Shown here: piece by piece, positions 52,526-61,876 of the stretch
How positions within the stretch are numbered: position 1 is the first letter of the stretch
Layout: each line of letters opens with the position of its first letter
Assembly (NCBI RefSeq): GCF_963082655.1
Contig: NC_081553.1
Coordinates: forward strand, 190,708,113-190,772,112
DNA from: Stomoxys calcitrans
Taxonomy: Eukaryota; Arthropoda; Insecta; Diptera; Muscidae
Reading direction: 5' to 3'
DNA length: 64,000 nt
Translations under genes and position numbers: made by a program
The notes under the pieces: model-generated
Told to the model about the DNA's origin: nothing
Seen by the model: the letters and a program-made list of their open reading frames with translations, nothing else
Databases searched by the model: none

Positions 52526-54570
52526 TTTTTATACCCACCACCGTTGGATGGGGGGTACATTCATTTAGTCATTCCGTTTGCAACACATCGAAATATCAAT
52601 TTCCGACCCTACAAAGTATATATATCTCGGATTGTGGTAAAATTCTAAGACCATTTAAGGATGTCCGTGTGTCAGTCTGTCTATCCGCCTGTCCGTCCGT
52701 CTGTTGTAATCACTATACAGCCTTCAAAAATTGAGATATTGAGATGAAATTTGGCACAGATAAGTCTTTTTGATGCACGCTGGTTAAGTTCTTGAACGGG
52801 TCAAATCGGACCATATTTGGATATAGCAGCTATATGGACCGATTTTCCGATAAAGGGTATAATGCCCATAAAAACTTTATTTTTTAACCGATTTCGCTGA
52901 AATTTGAAACAGTGGGTTATTTTAGGCCTAACGACATCTGACCTAAATATGGTACATATCGGCCTATGTTTAGATATATATGCCATATAGACCGATCTCC
53001 CGATAAAGGGTCTGAAAGCCATAAAAACTTTATTTTTCATCCGATTTCGCTGAAATTTGAAACAGTGGGCTATTTGAAGCAGCCCGACATCTGACCTAAA
53101 TATGGATTAGATCGGTTCATATTTAGATATAGCTGTCCTATAGACCGATCTCCCGATAAAGGGTCTGAAGCCCATAAAAGCTTGATTTATCATCCGATTT
53201 CGCTGATATTTAAAATAGTGGGTTATTTTAAGCCTCCCGACATTTGGCCTAAATATGGTTCAGATCGGCCTATATTTAAATATAGCTGCCATATAGACCG
53301 ATCTCCCGATAATGGGTCTGAAGGCCCTAAAAGCTTTATTTTTTAACCGATTTCGCTTAAATAGTGTGCAGTTGTAAGCCTTCTAACATCCGACTCAAAC
53401 GTGATAAAGATCGGCCTATATTTAGATATAGCTGTCATATAGACCGATCTCCCGATAAAGGGTCTGAAGGTTATAATAGCTTTATTTATTACCCGATTTT
53501 GCTGAAATTTAAAACAGTGGGTTATTTTAAGCCTCCCTACATTTGGCCTAAATATGGTTCAGATCGGCTTATATTTAAATATAGCTGCCATATAGACCGA
53601 TATCCCGATAATGGGTCTGAAGGCCCTAAAAGCTTTATTTATTACCCGATTTCGCTAAAATTTGGAATAGTGTGCAGTTGTATGCCTTCTAACATCCGAC
53701 TCAAACGTGATAAAGATCGGCCTATATTTAGATATAGCTGTCATATAGACCGATCTCCCGATAAAGGGTCTGAAGGTTATAATAGCTTTATTTATTACCC
53801 GATTTCGCTGAAATTTAAAACAGTGGGTTATTTTAAGCCTCCCTACATTTGGCCTAAATATGGTTCAGATCGGCTTATATTTAAATATAGCTGCCATATA
53901 GACCGATATCCCGATAATGGGTCTGAAGGCCCTAAAAGCTTTATTTATTACCCGATTTCGCTAAAATTTGGAATAGTGTGCAGTTGTATGCCTTCTAACA
54001 TCCGACTCAAACGTGATAAAGATCGGCCTATATTTAGATATAGCTGCCATATAGACCGATCTCCCGATTAAGGGCCTGAAGTCCATAAAAGCTTTAATTT
54101 TTAACCGATTTCGCTGAAATTTAAAACAATGGGTTATTTTTAGCCTCCCGATATCTGACATAAATATGGTTCAGATCGGCCTATATTTAGATATAACTGC
54201 CATATAGACCGATCTCCCGATAAAGGGTCTGGAGGCCATAAAAGCTTTATTTTTTAAACGATTTCGCTAAAATTTAAAACAGTGGGTAGGTTAAGCCCTC
54301 CCATTATCCGACCTTAATATGTTTAGATATAGCTGCCATATAGACCGATCTCCCGATAAAGGGTCTGAAGCCCATAAAAGCTTTATTTATTACCCGATTT
54401 CGCTTAAATTTGAAATACAAAATTCAACAGTGACTTATATTTATAAGACCACTCAATGTCCGTGCCAAATTTGGTTGCTAAGTTATGCAATTTTCATCGG
54501 ATTGTGACGAAAAGGGTTTACATATATACTCGAGGTGGTGGGTATCCAAAGTTCGGCCTTTTTGCTTGTT
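52526..54570 (+). mobile_element. DINE-like element inserted in the RT fragment
   Basis: Head TTTTTATACCCACCACCGTT, then CAACACATCGAAATATCAAT and a short CCGTCCGTCTGT run. About twelve tandem units with AGACCGATCTCCCGATAAAG follow, then the tail GGTGGGTATCCAAAGTTCGG, TTTTTGCTTGTT. Units are about 153 bp. Around 53364-53980 two 307-bp dimers are almost identical. The tail hairpin is lost. Confidence 0.8.
53364..53980 (+). repeat. Higher-order repeat, 307-bp dimer present twice
   Basis: GATAAAGATCGGCCTATATT followed by GATATAGCTGTCATATAGAC recurs at 53424 and 53731 (307 bp), with the alternate unit AAATATAGCTGCCATATAGA at 53578. The open frame through it (235 codons) exists because 153 and 306 are multiples of three; it has no domain or start context. 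Confidence 0.8.
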
Positions 54571-54692
54571 ACTCCTGCAGGAGGATGTTCGGTAGGAAGT
54601 GAGCGTATCTCCAAAGATGATTCATTGGATGTATAAGGCTATCGTGAGACCAGTACTGACCTATGGAGCACTGGTGGAATAGAGGAATGCTG
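54571..54692 (+). pseudogene. Non-LTR RT fragment right of the DINE
   Basis: GCAGGAGGATGTTCGGTAGG (CRRMFGRK), then IHWMYKAIVRPVLTYGAL in a shifted frame, the region after the RT thumb in jockey/I-type elements. Continuous with 52055-52525 before the DINE insertion. Confidence 0.65.
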
Positions 54693-54694
54693 TA

Positions 54695-55193
54695 TGTTAG
54701 GTGAGGTTACGTTGAAAAGAGGGTGCAGATATTAATCCACCTCATGCCACTATGGACATACACCTAAGCCAATAATCGGTTTGTTGTGCACTCTAAAAAC
54801 TATGAAGTAACCTCTTAAAAGAAAAATTTAAGTGATTAATTCCTTGCTACTTACAAAATCTTTAATTGTTTTCAAAACCACTCCCCTAAGTTGGTTTATG
54901 TCTAGTATTGAGTCCTCATCTAAGTGCCGGTATCTGTTAGACGCGAAAGTCGGGCAATGACAAATGAAATGCTTCAACGTCCCATCATCTTCCCCACATG
55001 CCCTACCCATGCTATCACTTGCCGCACCGATTTTATATAAGTGAGCTCGTAGTCCTTTGTGTCCCGTTATGATACCCATAGCTGTACTGACCTCCTTCTA
55101 ACTTGCTTTCAGTAATAGCCTCGTCTTCTCACGATCTGCATCCCCCATAGGATTTTCGCCGTCCTATCGATCGTTTCGCTGTTCCACAATGTT
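54695..55193 (-). pseudogene. Element A, second copy, 3' end
   Basis: Minus-strand translation gives GIITGHKGLRAHLYKIG, then GRACGEDDGTLKHFICHCPTFA (C ... H ... C ... C pattern of the C-terminal domain), then RGVVLKTIKDFV. The tail has TTAGGTGAGGTT. It aligns with 6905-7420 and continues at 56086 beyond element B. Confidence 0.75.
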
Positions 55194-56085
55194 AGGTTAG
55201 GTTTAAGTGGCAGTTTGCCATCAGGCGCACTTAGACGTTTTCGTCGTTGCTGGCAACTTTCGGTCTGTAAGCATGTTTTCCAATTACACAGTGACACAAT
55301 GACTGAGAAGTCTGTTCTAGCCAATGACAGCAAAGCAGTAGACCCTTTGAAGTCTAGATTAGGCTACATAGTTTTGGAATGCTCACAGCCCCCTCTTTGT
55401 CACCATCTATCATTCGTTGTCCTTCGGGCCTGATCTTGAAAACTTAGCTTACATGTCGCTAGAGGCATACCCACAGATTCCAGTATCCCTGGAATGTGCA
55501 GGGTAGTTCCTAGTCTCACAAGCTCGTCCGATTAACACTTCCCCGAGATATCTCTGTGGCCCGGCACCCAAAACAGGTGAATTTTGAACTGTTCAGTCAT
55601 CTCGTTAAGAGATCTGCGAAAGTCTAGGGCGGTTTTTGTATTCAGAAATACGTTCTCCAGGAATTTAATGGCTGTCTGAGAAGATATTTATGCCAACCGT
55701 CATTAGCCATTCCACTACTTCTTTGATTACAAGGATCTCCGCTTAATACACACTGCAGTGGTCGGGTAACCTTTTCGATATGACCAGTTCTATTTAGATC
55801 TTTAGAGTACACCCTAAAGCCCACCTGGTCGTTTAGTTTGGAGCCATCCATATAGAAGTCTATGTAACTTCTGTTACCAGGGGTATGGTAGTTCCAATCG
55901 GTTCTATCAGGAATAGTGGTACAGTCATTTTTATCAAAAAGCGGCTCAGGTAGGGTGTAATCCACACTGCCTGGAACATCGCATGTTGTATCAAGGATAA
56001 CACAGTGTCCGTAGCCGCTATATGACCAATGAGAAAGCTTGCTTAGCCTCACGGCAGTGGTCGCTGCAATTTGGATAGCCACAAT
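55194..56085 (-). mobile_element. Element B, second copy, 5'-truncated, inserted in element A with 13-bp TSD
   Basis: GTTCCACAATGTT at 55181-55193 recurs at 56086-56098 on either side of 892 bp. Minus-strand translation gives LPEPLFDKNDCTTIPDRTDWNYHTPGNRSYIDFYMDGSKLNDQVGF, the start of the RNase H domain. The second RNase H half is frameshifted. The tail near 55194 is TTAGGTTTAAG-like. Same family as 5722-6892. Confidence 0.85.
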
Positions 56086-56700
56086 GTTCCACAATGTTGC
56101 ATGCGCATGTGTCGCCCACTACCTTAACTCAGACTACGTCGACCCGATAGGCTTCGGGTTCATTGACGGCAGTCCTCTGGCCTTCACCGCCAAATCGTCT
56201 GCCCTTTTATTTCCCCTTACTCCGTTATGGCCCGGCACCCAAACGATGCTGATTTTCCCCTCCTCAGTGAAGGCGATAATCTCCTTCTTACACTGCAAGA
56301 CTGTTTGCGACCTGGTTGTTATTGCCCTTATGGCAATTTTACTGTCAGTTAATATGTTCACACTTGACGTCCTTGCGTTTGCACCACACCACCTCACGCA
56401 TTCCGTGATCGCCCGTTTCTCCGCCTGCAGGTCCTTATTATGGTCAGGCAGTCTAAAACAGATCTTAGTCCTTGGGATCTCAATGTTGAGCCCCAGGCCC
56501 ACTCTGTCCTCTAGCTTTGATCCATCCATGTAACATGATTTTGCAGATGCCAATACTAGGCTTCCGGCAATGTAGGACTGTGCCGCTGGCAGCAGTGCCT
56601 CGCACTCGACTTCAAGGTTCATCTCAGGTATCCGATCGGAAACCTCTGCACTTCCTTCCAGGTTTTCTATCATCGCCTCGATTATACCGCAATCTTCCGT
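56086..56700 (-). pseudogene. Element A, second copy, RNase H domain
   Basis: The best-preserved RNase H in the window, on the minus strand at 56134-56673. It carries CYMDGSKLEDRVGLG (first Asp), QAEKRAITECVRW (Glu), VNILTDSKIAIRAI (second Asp) and IVWVPGHNGVRGNKRADDLAVKA (His and final Asp). All four usual catalytic positions are present. It is preceded by the linker DRIPEMNLEVECEALLPAAQS, present once here, unlike the multiplied linker at 7859-8634. The RT part is missing. Confidence 0.8.
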
Positions 56701-56703
56701 CTA

Positions 56704-56956
56704 CGGTGCTATATAGACGGAAGATTGTGATCTTAATTCCATAAAAGGTGGATTTGTTTCCTGATTTCGCTGAAACTGTAACTTTTATAAGATTTCTCGG
56801 AACCTGAATTAAATATGATCCAGAATAGCCCCATTTTTCATTTTACTATGGATATGTTAATGGAGTTGTTATAAAAGAGGATGGTTGTTTTATCCATGAT
56901 GGTTGGTATCCAAATTTCTGCACGGCCGAACTTGGCACGCTTCTATACTTGTTTTT
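56704..56956 (+). repeat. DINE-like fragment with tail
   Basis: GATTTCGCTGAAACTGTAAC, TTTATCCATGATGGTTGGTA, then CACGGCCGAACTTGGCACGC and TTCTATACTTGTT. The left arm of the hairpin is mutated. Confidence 0.6.
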
Positions 56957-57857
56957 GATTACTTCGCTAAGCTCAACATATAAGAATGAGATCATTAGGG
57001 CAATAAATGTTAGGAAATATTTATTAGGAGAAAAATTTCACTTCAAGTGCTAATTAGTCTAAATAGTTAACCATTTCAAAAGTTCGAGACTATTACAGGG
57101 GCAAACTAGTTGCAGAAGTAAACAAATTATGGAGCCAGTTAATTTCCCAAATTACCCCTTTTATATCCTAAGCAATATATTGTTTTTTTTTTCTTTCATT
57201 ATACCTACTTGTGTTAATCCAAAACAAACTGCTCTGAAAGCCTTTAACTAGAGGTTTCATCATGGTATTAATTATATGTTTAGTAAACGTGACATATGTT
57301 TGCTAACAATTTGGTGTTCCATAAAACCTAGAAATACCACCGAGAGTGGGTGTGTATTTGCCAATTAATTTTGATATTCATAATCATCATGTATTAGAGG
57401 GAGGGAGGGAGGGAGGTAGGGTCATATGTGCTGTCTCCCCTTTTATTTTCTATCACCCATCGAAATACAAGGACTTTAATTAATGAAAACCCATTCGTCG
57501 AATGTTAGAGTGTTTTGATAAATTTTCTCGCGTCATTATAACACACTCCTCACCTCTATGTGAATTTGGTTGTTGATGTGTGTGTTTTATAATTAATTTG
57601 TAGATTTTCTCTACTGGTTCTTATGCCAGGCAATCGTAGCGTATAATTACTATTAATTTGGTGTACCATGGTACGTATGATTATTGATTTGATATTTTAT
57701 TGAAAGGAATTAAAATGTATACTTATGCAATAGCAGTGTATATGATATCCTTAGTTAAACAAGTGTGTGTGTGTGTATATAAAGCAAAGCTGTATATACA
57801 CATACATTTGTTTTATGAAACTAATATTTAGTTGAAAGATTTTCCCCCTATTTTATG
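56957..57857. other. Unassigned sequence, no gene seen
   Basis: AT-rich, with GGGAGGGAGGGAGGGAGG near 57399 and (TG)n near 57762. No coding region recognised. Confidence 0.5.
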
Positions 57858-59225
57858 TTAAAATTTCGGAGTATTAAAGCTAAACTTGTGCATGTTTATT
57901 TTAATACCCACTGTATCTCGTATAATCTTCGCCAGCAGGATATTAAAGAAATCACACGATAGGTTGTCTCGTTGTCTGAAACCTCGTTTGTCATTAAATG
58001 GTTCCGAGAGATTATTTCCTATGTAATTTTGCTGGGATAACAAACTCTGACATGGCTTCAAATACAATTGAAAGTAAAGGGGTATTGAAAGCTGCTTTGT
58101 AGTCAACAAAGAAATGTTAGATGTTGATTTGTCCTTCTCTGGTCTTTTCCAGGGTTTAAGCAGAGCGAATATCTGGTCTAGGGTCGATTTACCAGGTCCA
58201 AAGCCGCATTGATAGGGCCCAAATATCCTTTTGACTTTAGGTTTTATTTTTTCTCACAATACGCTCGAGAGTATCATGTATGCGATGGATTGGAGACTTA
58301 TTCCTCTGTAGTTGGTACATTCCGCCTTATCGCCTTTCTTGTGTACGGGACATAGTATGGTGAGATTCCAATCATCGCGTATGCATGTTTCTAGTCCGAT
58401 TGTGTAGATAACCTGATGTACACGCCTTATCAGCGTGTTGTCTCCGGTCTTAAATAGTTCAGGAGGTAAGCCGTCGGCTCCTGCTGCCTTGTTGTTCTTT
58501 AGTCGGTGTCACTGCTACTTGGACCTCATTCTGACTAGGAGGCAAACATTCAATACCATCATCCAGGGATTGGTTCTTGGGGTATCCTCTTCGCCGCCAA
58601 CGTTGGACACTAGCAGTTGGGTAAAATGTTCTTTCCATATCTCAGCATGCTATCTGTGTTAGTTACCACATTTCCTACTTTGTCTCTGCAGGAGAATGTG
58701 CCTGCACCAAAGCCATCGGTTTGATGTTTAATTCTTTGGTAGAATTTCCGGATTTCATTCTGCCTCCTGTACATCTCAATTCGCTCACACTCACGTCGTT
58801 CCATTTCCTTTTTCTTTCTGTGGAATAGACGTTTCTACTCTCTCCTTTTCTCCCGATACCTCTCCTTCATCTGGCGCGTTGCTACCGATTGCAGGGTTGT
58901 TTTATATGCCGCATTCTTGGCGTTAGTAGCATCTCGACACTCTTGTCTTACCATGGGTTTCTTGGGGGAGGCTTCCGGTACCCAAGTACGGATTTCGCGG
59001 CATTTTCCATGGAGTGGGCAATGGATTGCCACTGCACCATTATATCATCGGAACAAGGAGTGCTTTCATCAAGCAGTTGGATCAGTCGAGTGGAATATGC
59101 CGCTGCCATCTGTTGTATTTGCAGCTTTTCAATGTACTTTCTTTTAAAAAATCCGCAATTACTTTTTGGGCAACCAATATATAGAGAGTGCGGACATTCC
59201 AGGTGCAGATCCGCAAATCATGGCC
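57858..59225 (-). pseudogene. RTE-like non-LTR retrotransposon relic (RT and linker)
   Basis: From the right, minus strand: HDLRICTWNVRTLY (start of the endonuclease) near 59190-59225, a deletion, then RQECRDATNAKNAAYKTT and KMYRRQNEIRKFYQRIKHQTDGF-like linker sequence (58610-59000). RT remnants follow, including the plus-strand-readable GGTAAGCCGTCGGCTCCTGC region (AGADGLPPELFK on minus, about 58450-58500) and GFRQRDNLSCDFFNILL at about 57950-58000. Frames are broken. Probably the same broad group as 25761-27085. A mariner MITE end lies inside it. Confidence 0.7.
59136..59180 (+). repeat. Right-end fragment of the mariner-type MITE
   Basis: TTAAAAAATCCGCAATTACT followed by TTTTGGGCAACCAATA is the inverted counterpart of the terminus at 51745-51776 (one C missing). 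Located inside the RTE relic. Confidence 0.7.
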
Positions 59226-59558
59226 CTTTTTATACCCACCACCGAAGGATGGGGGTATATTCACTTTGGCATTTCGTTTGCAACACATCGAAATGTCCAT
59301 TTCCGACCTCATAAAGGGTAAAAATCTAAGACGATCTAGTCATGTCCGTCCGTTTGTCTATCTGTCTGTTGAAATCACGCTAAAGTCTTTAAAAATAGAG
59401 ATATTGAGCTGAAATTTTGTACAGATTTTTTTTTTGTTCATAAGCAGGTTAAGTTCGAAGATGGGCTATATCGGACCATATCTTGATATAGCCCCCATAT
59501 AGACCGATCGTCCGATTTAGGGTCATAGGCCCATAAAAGCCACATTTATTATCCGATA
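59226..59558 (+). repeat. DINE-like head and first unit, followed by an inverted piece
   Basis: Head TTTTTATACCCACCACCGAA, CAACACATCGAAATGTCCAT, then GATATAGCCCCCATATAGAC. At 59547-59567 TTATTATCCGATAATAA is a palindrome: the unit folds back and runs in the opposite direction to about 59629. Confidence 0.65.
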
Positions 59559-59629
59559 ATAAATGCGGCTTATATGCCCATAAGACCCAAAATCGGCAGA
59601 TTTGTATATATGGCAGCTATATGTCAATA
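59559..59629 (-). repeat. Inverted DINE-like piece
   Basis: AATAAATGCGGCTTATATGC and ATATATGGCAGCTATATGTC are minus-oriented unit sequence, directly joined to the plus-oriented unit. Confidence 0.6.
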
Positions 59630-59960
59630 TGGAGGCTATCGTATCGCGGAGGTTATCTGTCCGCCTATGACGCTGAACGCCAAAGTTCGAATTCTGGCAA
59701 GAACATTAGAAAACTTTTTTCGTCGGTTGTTTCCCTTCTTATTGCTGGCGATATTTGTGAGGTACTATGCCATGCAAAGAAGTCATGTAAAATCCTCTCC
59801 CCAAAGATGTGTCTCTTTATGAGGCACGCCGTTCGGACTCGGCTATAAAAAGAAGGTCCCTATCATTGAGCTAAAACTTGAAACGGACAGCACCCATTAA
59901 TATGTGAGAAGGTTTTCCCTGTTCTTTAATGGAATGTTCATTGGCAATTTTGCATTGCAC
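59630..59960 (+). mobile_element. tRNA-derived SINE, plus strand
   Basis: GTATCGCGGAGGTTATCTGT (box-A region), CCGCCTATGACGCTGAACGC, AAGTTCGAATTCTGG (mutated box B). The shared body follows (GAGGTACTATGCCATGCAAA, GGCACGCCGTTCGGACTCGG) and a 3' end GGAATGTTCATTGGCAATTT. No clear target duplication. Confidence 0.75.
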
Positions 59961-60149
59961 ATTAAGTAGTCAGAGAATGTATGCACAATGTCTGGTGGGA
60001 AAACACTGGAACTACTCTTTCCCGGAAAACTCTCCCACGGATAACTTGGCGCCAAAAGTGGCAGCTACTAACATGAATTCGTCCATAAAAGGTGTTTCTA
60101 GATTTTTTTTTGTTTTTGACCCCTCACAACTCTTTCGCGACCGTGATGT

Positions 60150-60221
60150 GTCATAGCTGTATATACACCGATTTTCATTTGTGGTGGGTACTCGTAGTTT
60201 GGCCCAGTTAAACTTGACGTG
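60150..60221 (+). repeat. DINE-like tail fragment
   Basis: CGATTTTCATTTGTGGTGGG, TAGTTTGGCCCAGTTAAACT, TGACGTGTTTTTA: decayed last unit and tail, directly abutting the next DINE head. Confidence 0.5.
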
Positions 60222-61876
60222 TTTTTATACCCTCCACCATAGGATGGGGGTTTATTAATTTCGTCATTCTTAGAACCCATAAAGTAAATATATTCTTAAT
60301 CGACATGACAATTTAGGTCGATCTAGCCATATCCGTTCGTCTGTTCGTCCGTCTGTCCGTCCGTCCATCTGTCCGTCTGTCCGTCCGTCTGTCTGTCCGT
60401 CAGTCTGTTCGTGAGTCCGTCCGTCTGTCCGTCCGTCCGTTTGTCTGTCCGTCCGTCTGTCCGTCCGTCTGTCCGTTCGTCTGTCCGTCCGTCCGTCTGT
60501 CCGTCCGTCTGTCCGTCCGTCTGTCCGTCCGTCTATCCGTCCGTCTGTCCGTCCGTCCGACCGTCCGTCTGTGCGTCCGTCTGTCCGTCCGTTTGTCCGT
60601 CCGTCTGTCCGTCCGTCTGTTAGTCTGTCCGTCCGTCTGTCCGTCCGTCCGTCCCTCTGTCTGTCAAAAGCTCGCTTACTTTCGAAGGAGTAAAGCTAGC
60701 CGCTTGACATTTTGCACAAATACTTCTTATCAGTGTAGTTCGGTTGGGATTGTAAATGGGCTATATCGGTCCATGTTTTAATATAGCTGCCATATAAACC
60801 GATCTTGGATCTTGACTTTTTGAACCTCTAGAGGGCGCAATTCTTACCCGATTTGGCTGAAATTTGGCACAAAGAGTTTCGGTATGACTTCGAACAACTG
60901 TGCTAAGTATTGAAGGGAAATCGGTTCATAACCTGATATAGCTGTCATATAAACCGCTCTGGGGTCTTGACTTCTTGAGCCTCTAGAGGGCGCAATTCTT
61001 ACCCGATTTGGCTGAAATTTGGCGCAAAGTGTTTCGGTATGACTTCCAACAACTGTGGTAAGTATTAGGGGAAATCGGTTCATAACCTGATTTAGCTGTC
61101 ATATAAACCGATCTGGGGTCTTGACTTCTTGATCCTCTAGGGGGCGCAATTCTTATCCGATTTGGCTGAAATTTGGCACAAAGTGTTTCGGTACGACTTC
61201 CAACAATTGTGCTAAGTATGGTTTAAATCGGTTCATAACCTGATAGAGCTGTCATATAAACCGATCTTGGATCTTGACTTTATGAGCCTCTAGAGGGTGC
61301 AATTCTTATCCGATTTGGCTGAAATTTGGCACAAAGTATTGCGGTATGACTTCTAACAACTGTGCTAAGTATGGGGGAAATTAGTTCATAACCTGATATA
61401 GCTGTCATATAAACCGACCTGGGGTCTTGACTTCTTGAGTATCTAGAGGGCGCAATTCCTATCCGATTTGGCTGAAATTTGGCACGAAGTGTTTCGGTAT
61501 GACTTCTAACAACTGTGCTAAGTATTGAGGGGAAATCGTTTCATAACCTGATATAGCTGTCATATAAACCGATCTGGGGTCTTAAATTTTTGAGCCTCTA
61601 GAGGGCGCAATTCTTATCCGATTTGGCTAAAATTTGGCACGAAGTATTTCGGTATGACTTCCAACAACAAATCACTCCATAACCTGATATAGCTGCCATG
61701 TAAACCGATCTCCCAGTTGCAGTTTTTGAGCCTCTAGAGGGCGCAATTATTATTCGATTTGCTTGAAATTTTGGAGGTGGTGTTTTTCTACCTTTTTCAG
61801 GTAGTTTCATTCAAAAAACATGACAAATGCCATCCATGGTGGAGGGTATATAAGATTCGGCACGCTTTTACTTGTT
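60222..61876 (+). mobile_element. DINE-like element, nearly complete, with long microsatellite
   Basis: Head TTTTTATACCCTCCACCATA, GTCGATCTAGCCATATCCGT, then a CCGTCCGTCTGT microsatellite from about 60340 to 60665. GAAGGAGTAAAGCTAGCCGC follows, then tandem units (landmarks at about 60781, 60935, 61089, 61242, 61395 and 61550, spacing 153-155 bp) and the tail CCATCCATGGTGGAGGGTAT, GATTCGGCACGCTTTTACTTGTT-like. The tail has lost the second arm of its hairpin. No coding. Confidence 0.8.

Noticed and set aside
53364..54071. 235-codon open frame with internal repeats
   Set aside because: Result of a 153-bp DINE minisatellite whose length is divisible by three; other copies of the array are not open.
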